Below are positions 26,597 through 34,346 of a DNA stretch of 64,000 bases, piece after piece. The notes beneath the pieces were generated by a model. That model was not told the origin of the DNA, did not search any database, and saw only the letters and a list, made by a program, of their open reading frames with translations. Source of the stretch: Altererythrobacter sp. H2. GTDB taxonomy: Bacteria > Pseudomonadota > Alphaproteobacteria > Sphingomonadales > Sphingomonadaceae. The DNA lies in contig NZ_CP141285.1 in assembly GCF_035319885.1 (NCBI RefSeq), forward strand, positions 744,001 to 808,000, written 5' to 3'. Each line of letters begins with the position of its first letter. The stretch's first letter is position 1. A program made the position numbers and the translations under genes.

Positions 26597-27724
26597 TCAG
26601 TCTCCGGCCGCGTTGCGGATCGAATCGAGTTGGTCTCTAGCGGCGCGCGTATCGACACTCGCGACAACAGACATGCCCGGCACCAGCAGACGCAGGATCT
26701 CGGGCGAAGCCTGAATGGATATGCGCACCGGGACGCGCTGAACGATCTTGGTGAAATTACCCGTCGCGTTCTGTGGCGGAAGGATTGAGAATTCTGCCCC
26801 GGTCCCGGGGGCGATGCTTTCCACTCTTCCTAATAGCTCGAGGTCCGGCAGCGCGTCGATTTCCAAGGTGACGGGTTGCCCCGGGCGGACAAGTCCGAGC
26901 TGCGTTTCCTTGAAATTTGCTGTCACGTAGAGGCGGTCGGTCGGTACGAGGCTCATAAGGCGTTGGCCAGGCTGGACAAATTGTCCAGGTCGGACCGTGA
27001 GGTCACCCACCCGCCCGGAAATACTGGCCTGGAGCGTGGTCGATGACAGGTTCAGACGGGCGGCCTCGAGTTGCGCACGAGCGGCGTTGGCTTGCGAATT
27101 GGCCTGGTCTATCTGCTCGCTAAGCGTGTTCTGTCGGCGCTGTGCCGCCGTGAGCGCGGCGCGCGCTGCCGCGACTTGAGCCTGCGCTTCTCTGGCCTGG
27201 GCCTCCAGCTGATCGAGCCTCTCGCGCGGCTCCGCTCCCGAAGCGGCAAGGGGGCGGTACCGGACAACCTGCTCAGCAGCGAGACCAGCCTGTGCAGATG
27301 CTGCTGCGAGCTGTGCACGGGCCTGGGCAATTGCCGCGTCCTGCTCTTGTTGCTGGGCGCGTACCGTATCTGCTCCGGCGAGCGACGCGGCGATCTGGGC
27401 TTCGACCTGGTTCGTTTGGGCACGATAATCTCGCACGTCCAGCTGGACAAGTGCATCGCCCGACGCGACCGTTTGATTCTCCGTCACTAATACGCGCTCG
27501 ACGTAGCCCGCAATTTTGGGGGAGATGATGACGCTGTCGGCGGCAATATAAGCGTTGTCGGTGGACTGCTGGAATCTGCCGTACGTCTGATGATTGTAAT
27601 ACCAGTAGCTCCCGGCGAGCAGGACCAGAATGCCGGCGATCAGCAGACCCAGCCGGACCCGCGGACTGGACAACCCCGTCGGACGTGCGCCTTCATCGCT
27701 AGCCCCTGCTGTCTCGTCCGCCAT
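26597..27724 (-). CDS. emrA: EmrA-like membrane fusion protein, efflux operon 1
   Basis: 375 residues from ATG 27724 after GAGGAG; an ATG at 27745 is an alternative. One N-terminal membrane segment (LGLLIAGILVLLAGSYWYY) precedes the lipoyl half (YIAADSVIISPKIAGYVERVLVTENQTV), a long alpha-helical hairpin rich in A, Q and R (roughly residues 100-210) and the second lipoyl half plus barrel (ISGRVGDLTVRPGQFVQPGQRLM, YVTANFKETQLGLVRPGQ). It bridges EmrB and the outer-membrane factor in the periplasm. First gene of the operon, divergent from the broken marR. Confidence 0.93.
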   Translation of the reverse strand: MADETAGASDEGARPTGLSSPRVRLGLLIAGILVLLAGSYWYYNHQTYGRFQQSTDNAYIAADSVIISPKIAGYVERVLVTENQTVASGDALVQLDVRDYRAQTNQVEAQIAASLAGADTVRAQQQEQDAAIAQARAQLAAASAQAGLAAEQVVRYRPLAASGAEPRERLDQLEAQAREAQAQVAAARAALTAAQRRQNTLSEQIDQANSQANAARAQLEAARLNLSSTTLQASISGRVGDLTVRPGQFVQPGQRLMSLVPTDRLYVTANFKETQLGLVRPGQPVTLEIDALPDLELLGRVESIAPGTGAEFSILPPQNATGNFTKIVQRVPVRISIQASPEILRLLVPGMSVVASVDTRAARDQLDSIRNAAGD

Positions 27725-27789
27725 GATTATTTCGCTCCTCGCCATCGTTTGAGCCGCTGCGCGAGCGATATAGCGGCCAAAACAAAATG

Positions 27790-27811
27790 CGAAAGTCCTT
27801 TACTATTTTTC
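27790..27811. promoter_or_regulatory. Putative MarR-type operator, efflux operon 1
   Basis: CGAAAGTCC followed by TTTACTATTT (27799-27808), between emrA and the broken marR. The same core with the same 9-base left half occurs at 33397-33415 and, inverted, at 38996-39014, each before a related transcription unit. Binding by a MarR protein is inferred. Confidence 0.65.
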
Positions 27812-27832
27812 TCCGATCGATAGGAATGTCTC

Positions 27833-28378
27833 ATGCCAGAAGATGAGGGCACTCTCGCACTCGACAATGTCATCACCCACGATGATCGAGCGATCTTCAT
27901 GATGGACCAGATCAGCCGCGCCGCGCGCAAGGCATTCGATGACCGAGCACAGCCGCTGAGCCTCAATCGTACGCAGTGGCGTGTGTTGGCGCAGCTCATC
28001 AGAGCTCCTGCCCTGAACCAGACGGACATCGCCAGGAGACTTGAAATCACATCCTCCAGCAGCGGCCTGGAAGACATGACGCCTTCGCGCTTGAGTGACC
28101 GGACGCGGCTTGCGCAAGTCATAGCAATATTCGGTCGCCACGGGCGGGGCGGCATCACGCCCGTGTTGGGACTAGGCCGATCTCAAACCAAAACACATTC
28201 GACGCGCCCGGATGCCCCGCTCGTGGCGATTGCGCCAGGGGACGAACCTCGGTCATGTTCTATAGCGGACAACCGAATGGAGCATGCGGGACGCGAACTT
28301 TCATTGCACCGGCCCTCTGCCGGACGAACAAACCGCTGGCGGCGTGCTAGATGGAAACTAACGCAAACTTCTCCCTAG
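27833..28378 (+). pseudogene. MarR-family regulator, truncated inside the DNA-binding domain
   Basis: The first ~72 residues parallel the intact MarR at 39059 (HDDRAIFMMDQISRAARKAFDDRA, LNRTQWRVLAQLIRAPALNQTDIARRLEI). At about 28050 the recognition helix and wing are replaced by unrelated sequence (TSSSSGLEDMTPSRLS...), although the frame stays open to 28378. It cannot bind DNA as a normal MarR. It diverges from efflux operon 1, whose promoter keeps the operator-like site. Confidence 0.8.
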
Positions 28379-29301
28379 TGGCGTGGATCGTTGGCATTCT
28401 GATGCTTACGACCATCGCTTTCGCGATGTGGCTAATCGATCCCAGACCAAATCAGGAAACATATCAGATCAAGTTTGATCGCTCCGTGGAAGGCCTTCAG
28501 TCGGGATCGACTGTAACACTATTGGGAGTCCCTGTGGGACAGGTAACATCGGTCCGTCTGGCGGAAAATGAACCGGAAAACGTGGTCGTTGTTCTGACTC
28601 TCGATCCTTCTGCGGCGAAAGTCCACGGCCTTGAAGCGACAATCAGCACGGATCTGATAACTGGAGAGGCTGCGCTCGTGCTCGAGGGCCGACGGGGTCG
28701 TGAGGGCATTTACACCGACAAGTCAGGAAAAAAGATCATTCCCGCCGCGGACGAAACCGGACTATTGGGGAGGGATGCGACCGCCACTGTAGAGACCGTG
28801 GCAAATAGCATTCGCGCTCTGAACGAAGGACTGGAGCCAGAAAAGCAACGGGTGATCACCTCCGATCTTGTCCGGCTTCGAGTCACGACGGCCGCACTCG
28901 CATCGGACGCCGAAGGTTGGGACGAACGATTGGCCTCAACAAAAAGAAGATTGTTAGACTTAGGGCAAAGGGTTGGTGGATGGGGAAATAATCTTCGAGA
29001 TGCAGATCGGCGGATCTCAGGGCGGAGCGCTTCTGCTATCGCGCAACTACGCCTTCGCCAATTCAGGGAGGGGGTGCAGAACGCTGAAAACAAACTTTCC
29101 CAGATAAGGAGTGGCATTCCGGCGGTCGAAGATTCTTTGGTTGAAGGTGAAACGGACCTTCGCGAACTTAGTCGCGAACTTGCTCCTCTCAGTGAAAAAA
29201 TCGAAGATATTCAGGTTGAGGGAATTACATCAAATCCTCCCCTCCCAGACTATCGGCCAAAAAGAAGAGAAGCTGGAACGAATATCGATGATTTAAAGTA
29301 A
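28351..29301 (+). CDS. Orphan MCE/MlaD-family protein
   Basis: 316 residues. The start METNANFSLVAWIVGILMLTTIAFAMWLID is the typical N-terminal membrane anchor of MlaD/MCE proteins, followed by one MCE domain (YQIKFDRSVEGLQSGSTVTLLGVPVGQVTSVRL, ATISTDLITGEAALVLEGRRG). The rest is a long charged helical region (residues ~130-290) that could form a needle or tunnel. MCE proteins pass lipids between membranes for Mla-type ABC transporters, but no permease or ATPase gene is nearby. Codon use seems less GC-rich than in its neighbours. It overlaps the end of the broken marR frame. Confidence 0.82.
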   Translation: METNANFSLVAWIVGILMLTTIAFAMWLIDPRPNQETYQIKFDRSVEGLQSGSTVTLLGVPVGQVTSVRLAENEPENVVVVLTLDPSAAKVHGLEATISTDLITGEAALVLEGRRGREGIYTDKSGKKIIPAADETGLLGRDATATVETVANSIRALNEGLEPEKQRVITSDLVRLRVTTAALASDAEGWDERLASTKRRLLDLGQRVGGWGNNLRDADRRISGRSASAIAQLRLRQFREGVQNAENKLSQIRSGIPAVEDSLVEGETDLRELSRELAPLSEKIEDIQVEGITSNPPLPDYRPKRREAGTNIDDLK

Positions 29302-29451
29302 ACCGAACGGATGACTGCTTCCGGGCAGAGCGCGCAGCCCGTAAAATAGCGGAGATTGGAGCGCAAAGCGGATAACGACCTACTCCGCGGTCAAGTTTGA
29401 AATTGAAATTCCGAGTCCTAAAAAAGGCATCGAACCAATACATTAGAGGGA

Positions 29452-29475
29452 TTTTGCGGGCCTTTTGCGGGCTTT
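29452..29475 (+). repeat. 24-base direct repeat, copy 1
   Basis: Made of two GCGGGC units split by CTTTT. It is identical to 29663-29686, and a related form lies before the integrase start near 4391. It seems to belong to the leader of this integrase type, so this copy may mark a further lost integration. Confidence 0.7.
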
Positions 29476-29536
29476 TCAGCTTGACCGAAATATCTAAACA
29501 TCAGAAATTAAACGGAAAAGAAGTTCGAATGTGATG

Positions 29537-29606
29537 CCTCTTCTGGCACCATTTGTTCTTCTCACGTTCTCCCAAATAGTCTATAAAAACCGCAGAAATC
29601 CTAGGG
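29537..29606 (+). repeat. Right attachment-type repeat of island 1 / left end of island 2
   Basis: 70-base copy of 4258-4328. It begins with a decayed tRNA-Leu 3' end (CCTCTTCTGGCACCA, one G short), then the TTTGTTCTTCTCACGTTCTC flank. It is followed by a second integrase leader, so it acts as both the right end of island 1 and the left end of a tandem island 2. No further copy was found downstream in the window. Confidence 0.8.
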
Positions 29607-29662
29607 AATTGGCCCTCGGATAGTGCCGGACCGTCCCGCGTTTTCCCGGGGGTTCCGCACAT

Positions 29663-29686
29663 TTTTGCGGGCCTTTTGCGGGCTTT
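29663..29686 (+). repeat. 24-base direct repeat, copy 2, in the second integrase leader
   Basis: Identical to 29452-29475; lies 30 bases before the remnant integrase start at 29717. Confidence 0.7.
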
Positions 29687-29716
29687 GCAAAAACCGCATT
29701 GAGAAAAGGCCCGCAC

Positions 29717-29746
29717 GTGCCTCTGACCGAGACTCGGCTTCGTGGT
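29717..29746 (+). pseudogene. Remnant integrase start (about 10 codons)
   Basis: GTG-initiated VPLTETRLRG matches the start MPLTDTRLRA of the integrase at 4439, at the same distance from the repeat and after the same kind of leader. Sequence after it belongs to the ParB-like fragment. All but the first ~10 codons of this second integrase are deleted. Confidence 0.7.
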
Positions 29747-30155
29747 CGCTCGCACGCTCATTGCGAGCCTCAATACCGATGGTGATCGCGGACTTCCGCT
29801 CCACGACGCGCTGGGCTCCCTGCTCGAGATCGAGATGGCGCATTGGTGGCGGCCGACGGCGGCGAACTTCTTCGATCGCGTGCCAAAAGCGCGCATCCTC
29901 GAAGCCTTCGATGCTGTGGGCGGGCCCGAGCTTGTCAGCCGCTATGCGGGTTCCAAGAAAGCCGATCTCGCCTCCGCTGCCGAACGCATCTTTTCAGGTG
30001 AGTTCATCGGCGAGGCCGACGTCAAAGAGCAGGCTCTGGCCTGGGTTCCGGCCGTCATGCGTTTCGGCACTCCAAGGGAAGAAGCCGTTGATGCCGATGA
30101 AGCAGCTGCTCTCTCGGGACACATCGAAGAGGTAGTAACCGAGAAAGCCGCCTGA
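29742..30155 (+). pseudogene. ParB-family partition protein, C-terminal fragment
   Basis: About 137 codons. HWWRPTAANFFDRVPKARILEAF, RYAGSKKADLASAAERIFSGEFIGEADVKEQALAWVPAVMRF is the C-terminal part of the large ParB/nuclease-like partition proteins of sphingomonad plasmids and ICEs. The ParB DNA-binding N-terminus is missing and the fragment joins directly to the integrase stub. A short GTG-led peptide might still be made. It shows that a plasmid- or ICE-type backbone once lay here. Confidence 0.72.
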
Positions 30156-30183
30156 ACCTCCTGACAGGTCGGCTTACACGGTT

Positions 30184-30211
30184 GGCGGTCCGTCCGTTCG
30201 GATGGGCCGCC
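30184..30211 (+). terminator. Hairpin terminator after the parB fragment
   Basis: GGCGGTCC ... GGGCCGCC with inner TCCG/CGGA pairs and a TT loop, then CTTATGTCATTTT. A compact GC-rich stem 29 bases after the stop; a natural terminator of the lost parB gene. Confidence 0.65.
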
Positions 30212-30423
30212 TTATGTCATTTTGACCGGAATTGGGCCGTTAGCCGTCAGTCTGCTTATAGCTCAATTTCTTTGGAAGCTGCAGTTCCGGTTCCGACCTT
30301 TGAAGCGGCCAATAGCTCCACAAAAAAGTCGCTCGCCCTCATCTCGGTGGTACACTCCCTTGCGGCCCTATACCGCAACGACCGCTCCCGTGCGAGCGTC
30401 GGAGCGCGTTCGGAGCGGAAACT

Positions 30424-30714
30424 TCAGCACGCTTTGAGACGTCGATACAGGATGCGTGTCTCGAGCAGGTTGGCAATGCGAAGGCCGACCTCGATCACGT
30501 CGAAGGGTTTCGCCACGAAATCCTTCGCTCCCAGCGACAGGGCGCGCCGCCGCGCCTGCAAGGTCGTATCGGCCGTCAGAACGAGGATCGGCCGGAATTC
30601 TTCCGCCCGGTCATGACGCGAGAAAGCTTCGAGCAGTTCGAACCCGTCGATTTCGGGCATCATCAGGTCCAGCAGGACGATATCCGGCTGGAGATCGATA
30701 TACGCGGTCTTCAA
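30424..30714 (-). pseudogene. Response regulator receiver fragment, both ends cut
   Basis: Contains the receiver middle and end: LQPDIVLLDLMMPEIDGFELLEAF with the phospho-acceptor Asp, ILVLTADTT and LGAKDFVAKPFDVIEVGLRIANLLETRILYRRL. The first beta strand with the acidic pair is missing, and the C-terminus stops right after the receiver, where RpfG-like proteins continue to a coiled coil and HD domain. The 5' cut (~30710) coincides with the start of the antirestriction fragment on the other strand. Confidence 0.75.
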
Positions 30715-30733
30715 CGCCGACCAGTGCGATGGC

Positions 30734-31252
30734 TTGCCCGAGATGTATCGCGCGAAGCCTGAGCTCGAGCCAGTCGAGCCTGCGGGACGGGAAGGGCGGC
30801 TCGACGCTTTCTTTTCAAGCGTGGGGGCCGAACTTCGGCATCAGGGGGCCGAAGCCTACTACGAGCCTGTCCTGGACAGGATTACGATGCCGCCGGCGAC
30901 GCTGTTCGATGGCTACGATCACTACTACGCAACGCTGGCGCACGAACTCTCGCACTGGACCGGGCATGGCTCACGTCTGGGTCGCAATCTCAAGAACCGA
31001 TTTGGAAGCGAATCTTACGCGGCCGAGGAACTGGTGGCCGAGCTGTCCGCCGCGATCCTGGGCGCCGAGCTCGGTCTGCCGGTTGCGCATCTCGACCATC
31101 ATGCGAGCTACATCGCGCATTGGCTCGAGCTCCTGAAATCCGATGATCGAGCCATGCTCATGGCAGCCGCCAAGGCGGAAGAGGCTGCGAGCCTCATCCT
31201 TAGGCTCGGAGGGCGTTCGGGCGCCGGTAGCGAGGCTGCGGCATTCGTCTGA
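30734..31252 (+). pseudogene. ArdC-like antirestriction protein, C-terminal fragment
   Basis: Conserved sequence starts at VFNADQCDGLPEMY (from ~30707) and includes the metallopeptidase-like motif HELSHWTGH and SYAAEELVAELSAAILGAELGL, typical of the C-terminal half of ArdC/DUF1738 proteins. The N-terminal ssDNA-binding domain is gone, and no good start remains besides internal ATGs. ArdC protects incoming conjugative DNA from restriction; this piece is a relic of the island backbone. Confidence 0.8.
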
Positions 31253-31265
31253 CACCGCACCAGCG

Positions 31266-31294
31266 TTTCGAATTATGTCCGCAGAACTTATAAT
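31266..31294 (+). promoter_or_regulatory. Possible promoter of the large membrane protein gene
   Basis: TATAAT at 31289-31294 with a weak -35 (TTTCGA, 31266-31271) at 17-base spacing, about 55 bases before the chosen start. The local AT-richness stands out between GC-rich genes. Confidence 0.4.
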
Positions 31295-31348
31295 TACTTG
31301 ATAAGCCACCATCCGCTAAACAGTGCAATGCATGAGAAGCGGGGCGCA

Positions 31349-33001
31349 ATGAACAATCCGATCGAAGCAGTGCGCAGGTGTCATGCCTTGGCGGGGAGAA
31401 CCTATGCCTTCCTAACAACGGGAGCGCTTGTCACAGGGGCAGGCGCTCTTGCGGGTTCGCTGTCGTCTTATTTTACGGACTCGGTCGCCCTCGGGATGGG
31501 CGGCGCTGCGCTTGTGCTAGGTTCGGCAGGCGGCGCCGCCGCGCTTGTCCGGCGCAAGGCTGACAGCCGGATAGAGCGCTTTGGGGCGGCCGAGCATGTC
31601 GTGCAAGAACTGCTCCATGCCGAGTCCTCGGAGGAGATCCTGGATCTGCGTGCCGATCTCGATGCGCGGGCGATGGCCGAACCCGCGGTGGCCTATCTGC
31701 TGAATCTGCGCAACCGCGAAATCTCGGAACATTTCTCCAGCGTCAAGGATCGCGAAGTGCGGCTCGAACGCCAAGCTGCGGTCAGGCTGCTTTGCGCACA
31801 GGCGAGCGGCAGCCTGCACAAGAAGATCGAGGCGCTGCGCGAGGACGATCCCTTCCTGCGAGCGAAACGGACCTTGCGCAATGCGATCCGTTCCATCGGC
31901 GAACAGAAAGCGGCAGCGCAAAGGCAGATCGACGAGGCCATAGCGAAAAGTCTCCTTAAATGGCGCAAACAATGGTCGCGCCCGGACTTTGCCGAAGTCG
32001 ATGTGAAGATCGCGGAGCTCGAAGACGCGTTGCGCACGCTTGAACAGTCACCGCAATTCCGGGAGGCCGATCAACGCTTCGCGGAGCTTGCCGTTATGGT
32101 CGAGAGGCGGGCGCGGGATGTCGAAACCGTTGCGCTAACCGCCATTCCGCAATCGCGCGAAGAGGCTTTCGATAGCGACTGGGTCGTCAGGAACGCGCTC
32201 TATGTCTCGGCGCTGTCCGTGCCGGTGTCGGCTTGGGGCGATTTGTCGCAAGCGTCCGACATCTTCGCGACCCTGCGCGATGTGAATGGCAATTACGAGG
32301 GCATGAGCGATGTGGACATCTGGCTCGACACGCTGACGATGCCGAGCGAGCAATTGGCCGGATTGGTTTCCCTGACCAAGGGGGCCTATTTCGAAGAGCT
32401 TGTTGAAGCAGACTTCGGCGGGGTGCGCTTCGAGCATTTCAATCACCCCGACACGGATATCGTGATCGACGGGATCGAATACCAGATAAAGGCGACCGAC
32501 AGCGCCAGCTATATCAACAGCGTGGCAGACCATATCCCGACCATCGTTACCTCGGAGAAAGCGGAAATGACGGGCTCGATCGACGGGGGCTACACCAATG
32601 AAGTACTAACCGATGGCGTCGAGCAGGTACTTGGCGGACCGATCATCGATTTCAGCGATACCGCGCTGGATGCGGTGTTTGCGGGCCTCGGCTTCATCAG
32701 CATCATCGGGCTGGTCAAAGGCATCGCCCGCGGCGCAAGTATCTATCGGGAAACGGGCGATGCGGTGGGGGGACTGGCAAGCGGCGTGGGCGTGACGTTC
32801 GAGGAATCAGTCTGGGCCGTCATCAACGTTCTCGAGCTTGCTACCCGCGGCGCGCTGGCCGGCGTGACGTCAAAGCCCGCGCGCTACCTGGGCGGGAAAA
32901 TTGGCGGCGCTTGGAGTGCGGCAAAGCGCAGCTATACCGGCGAGTGGGAAGACAGGGATGGGTCGGGAGCGCGGCAGCCCAGCGATCAATCGACCCGCTG
33001 A
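31349..33001 (+). CDS. Large membrane protein with possible PD-(D/E)XK-like core, function unknown
   Basis: 550 residues; I do not recognise a named family. Layout: a glycine/alanine-rich membrane hairpin (residues ~20-65), a long charged coiled-coil region (~75-265), a globular domain (~270-430) and a second hydrophobic glycine-rich part (~440-505) before a basic tail. In the globular domain YFEELVEADF, then HPDTDIVIDGIEYQIKATDSASYI shows the E...D-x(n)-(E/Q)-x-K pattern of restriction-endonuclease-like folds, with Gln in place of the usual Glu, as in some families. Start choice: ATG 31349 after GAAGCGGGG; ATG 31328 is possible. It stands alone in an island. Confidence 0.7.
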   Translation: MNNPIEAVRRCHALAGRTYAFLTTGALVTGAGALAGSLSSYFTDSVALGMGGAALVLGSAGGAAALVRRKADSRIERFGAAEHVVQELLHAESSEEILDLRADLDARAMAEPAVAYLLNLRNREISEHFSSVKDREVRLERQAAVRLLCAQASGSLHKKIEALREDDPFLRAKRTLRNAIRSIGEQKAAAQRQIDEAIAKSLLKWRKQWSRPDFAEVDVKIAELEDALRTLEQSPQFREADQRFAELAVMVERRARDVETVALTAIPQSREEAFDSDWVVRNALYVSALSVPVSAWGDLSQASDIFATLRDVNGNYEGMSDVDIWLDTLTMPSEQLAGLVSLTKGAYFEELVEADFGGVRFEHFNHPDTDIVIDGIEYQIKATDSASYINSVADHIPTIVTSEKAEMTGSIDGGYTNEVLTDGVEQVLGGPIIDFSDTALDAVFAGLGFISIIGLVKGIARGASIYRETGDAVGGLASGVGVTFEESVWAVINVLELATRGALAGVTSKPARYLGGKIGGAWSAAKRSYTGEWEDRDGSGARQPSDQSTR

Positions 33002-33440
33002 ATCACCGCGCGGTCAGTGCTTCATTTCATGCGTAGGCTGTGTTGAATTTCGCGGCGAGACGTAGGCCGTCCACGGGTGGCGAACTATCGCATGTGACTG
33101 TCATCTCACAGTTTGCCGTGATTTGTTCGGGAGGTTTGGGGTCGGGCAGCGCTGGTGCCGGATCGGCAGCGCGGGAAGTCAGGCCGTAAAATACTTAAGT
33201 GCGGCATGACCTCTAGTCGGCCGGAAGCGGAAAGGCAGCTTTTATATCTTTGAGCGGATTAAGCGGACAGCGACTGCTGACCGAATCGCAAGCCGGTGCA
33301 TTAGACAATGATCTGGAGAAACCCCTCTTGGTATAGACCTTTGCCGTCGTTAAAACGCCCTTGCAGGACAGCCAACACGGAGCCGAGAGCCACAAACTAA
33401 ATCGGTTTACTATTTAGCGCGCCTTTCCTACCATCCAGAG
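33002..33440 (+). other. Intergenic region before the hydrolase gene
   Basis: About 440 bases with no supported gene; short frames have no family character. It contains the operator-like site at 33397-33418 next to the hydrolase start. Confidence 0.5.
33397..33418. promoter_or_regulatory. Putative MarR-type operator before the hydrolase-thioesterase pair
   Basis: CTAAAT (33397-33402), nine bases, ATTTAG (33412-33417): an inverted repeat containing TTTACTATTT (33406-33415). It ends 23 bases before the hydrolase ATG. The core is shared with the two efflux-operon promoters. Confidence 0.68.
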
Positions 33441-34346
33441 ATGGCGAGAGAAACCTTTACGATTGAGGGCGCAGGCGCGATTTCTCTTACAGCCGAGGCT
33501 GAGGGGGATGCCTACGCCATACCCGTCCTTCTTGCGCACGGCGGCGGGCAGACACGGCGCGCGTGGAGAAGGGTGGTCAGCGAGTTGGCTCAAGCCGGCT
33601 TTCGCGCAATCGCCTTCGACATGCGCGGTCACGGAGACAGCGATTGGTCGCCATGCGGAGCTTACGAAATGCGCGACTTCGCGGCGGATCTGGTCGCTGC
33701 AGCGTCGCGCCTGGACCAGAAGCCAGCGCTGGTCGGCGCTTCACTGGGCGGGCTCGCTGGACTGATTGCCGAAGGGGAGCTTGCTCCATGTAGCTTTGCT
33801 TCGCTCACATTGGTCGACATTGCCCCGCGCATGGAGCCCAGCGGTGTGATGCGCGTGGTTGGTTTCATGGAAGAGCATGTCGATAGCGGCTTCGCCTCAC
33901 CAGAGGAGGCGGCCGACGTGATCGCTCGCTACATGCCGCATCGTCCCAGGCGGGGCGCGAGCGATGGTCTGAAAAGCTATCTGCGGCAGAAGCCGGATGG
34001 GCGCTTCTATTGGCACTGGGACCCTGTGTTTATCCGTAAAATAATGTCAGCCAGACAAGGCGACCCAGACAGCCAAGAACGTCAATCGGCAATGCTGAGC
34101 CAAGCTGCGGCGAATCTCACGCTTCCGCTTCACCTCATCCGAGGCGGCTCTAGCGATCTTGTTTCCGAAGAGGCCGTTTTGCATCTGCGACAACTCGTCC
34201 CCCATGCAGAATACACCGATATTGCCGATGCCACGCACATGGTCGTGGGCGATGCGAATGATGCCTTCTCCGCCGCTATCGTCGATTTCCTAGGGCGCCA
34301 TCACTCTCGCGATACGGCTCAGCCACAGGGGACGAGGGAGCTATGA
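33441..34346 (+). CDS. Alpha/beta hydrolase
   Basis: 301 residues. LLAHGGGQTRRAW (oxyanion region), FDMRGHGDSDW, nucleophile VGASLGGLAG with Ser, LHLIRGGSSDLVS for the acid strand and DATHMVVGD for the catalytic His give a complete family profile, closest to small-molecule esterases or peroxidase-type hydrolases. ATG 33441 is the first in frame and lies just after the operator-like site. The stop overlaps the thioesterase start (ATGA), so the two are co-translated. The shared operator suggests induction together with the efflux pumps. Confidence 0.9.
   Translation: MARETFTIEGAGAISLTAEAEGDAYAIPVLLAHGGGQTRRAWRRVVSELAQAGFRAIAFDMRGHGDSDWSPCGAYEMRDFAADLVAAASRLDQKPALVGASLGGLAGLIAEGELAPCSFASLTLVDIAPRMEPSGVMRVVGFMEEHVDSGFASPEEAADVIARYMPHRPRRGASDGLKSYLRQKPDGRFYWHWDPVFIRKIMSARQGDPDSQERQSAMLSQAAANLTLPLHLIRGGSSDLVSEEAVLHLRQLVPHAEYTDIADATHMVVGDANDAFSAAIVDFLGRHHSRDTAQPQGTREL

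Larger units (their letters stand above)
4258..29606 (+). mobile_element. Genomic island 1 in tRNA-Leu (about 25 kb), decayed
   Basis: Bounded by imperfect direct repeats at 4258-4328 (tRNA 3' end and flank) and 29537-29606. A P4-type integrase gene begins just inside the left repeat, the classic layout for tRNA-targeting islands. Cargo: replication/helicase remnants, a catabolic operon with TonB receptor, an EmrAB efflux operon and an MCE protein. The integrase is truncated, so the island is probably fixed unless helped in trans. The boundary is inferred from the repeat; no empty site is available in the window for comparison. Confidence 0.7.

Noticed and set aside
29537-29551. Possible second tRNA-Leu
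   Set aside because: Only the 3' acceptor/CCA part is present and it lacks one base; there is no anticodon arm, so it is an attachment repeat.
30182-30616. Open frame after the terminator, running over the response regulator fragment
   Set aside because: Low-complexity Arg/Ser sequence antisense to a recognisable receiver domain.
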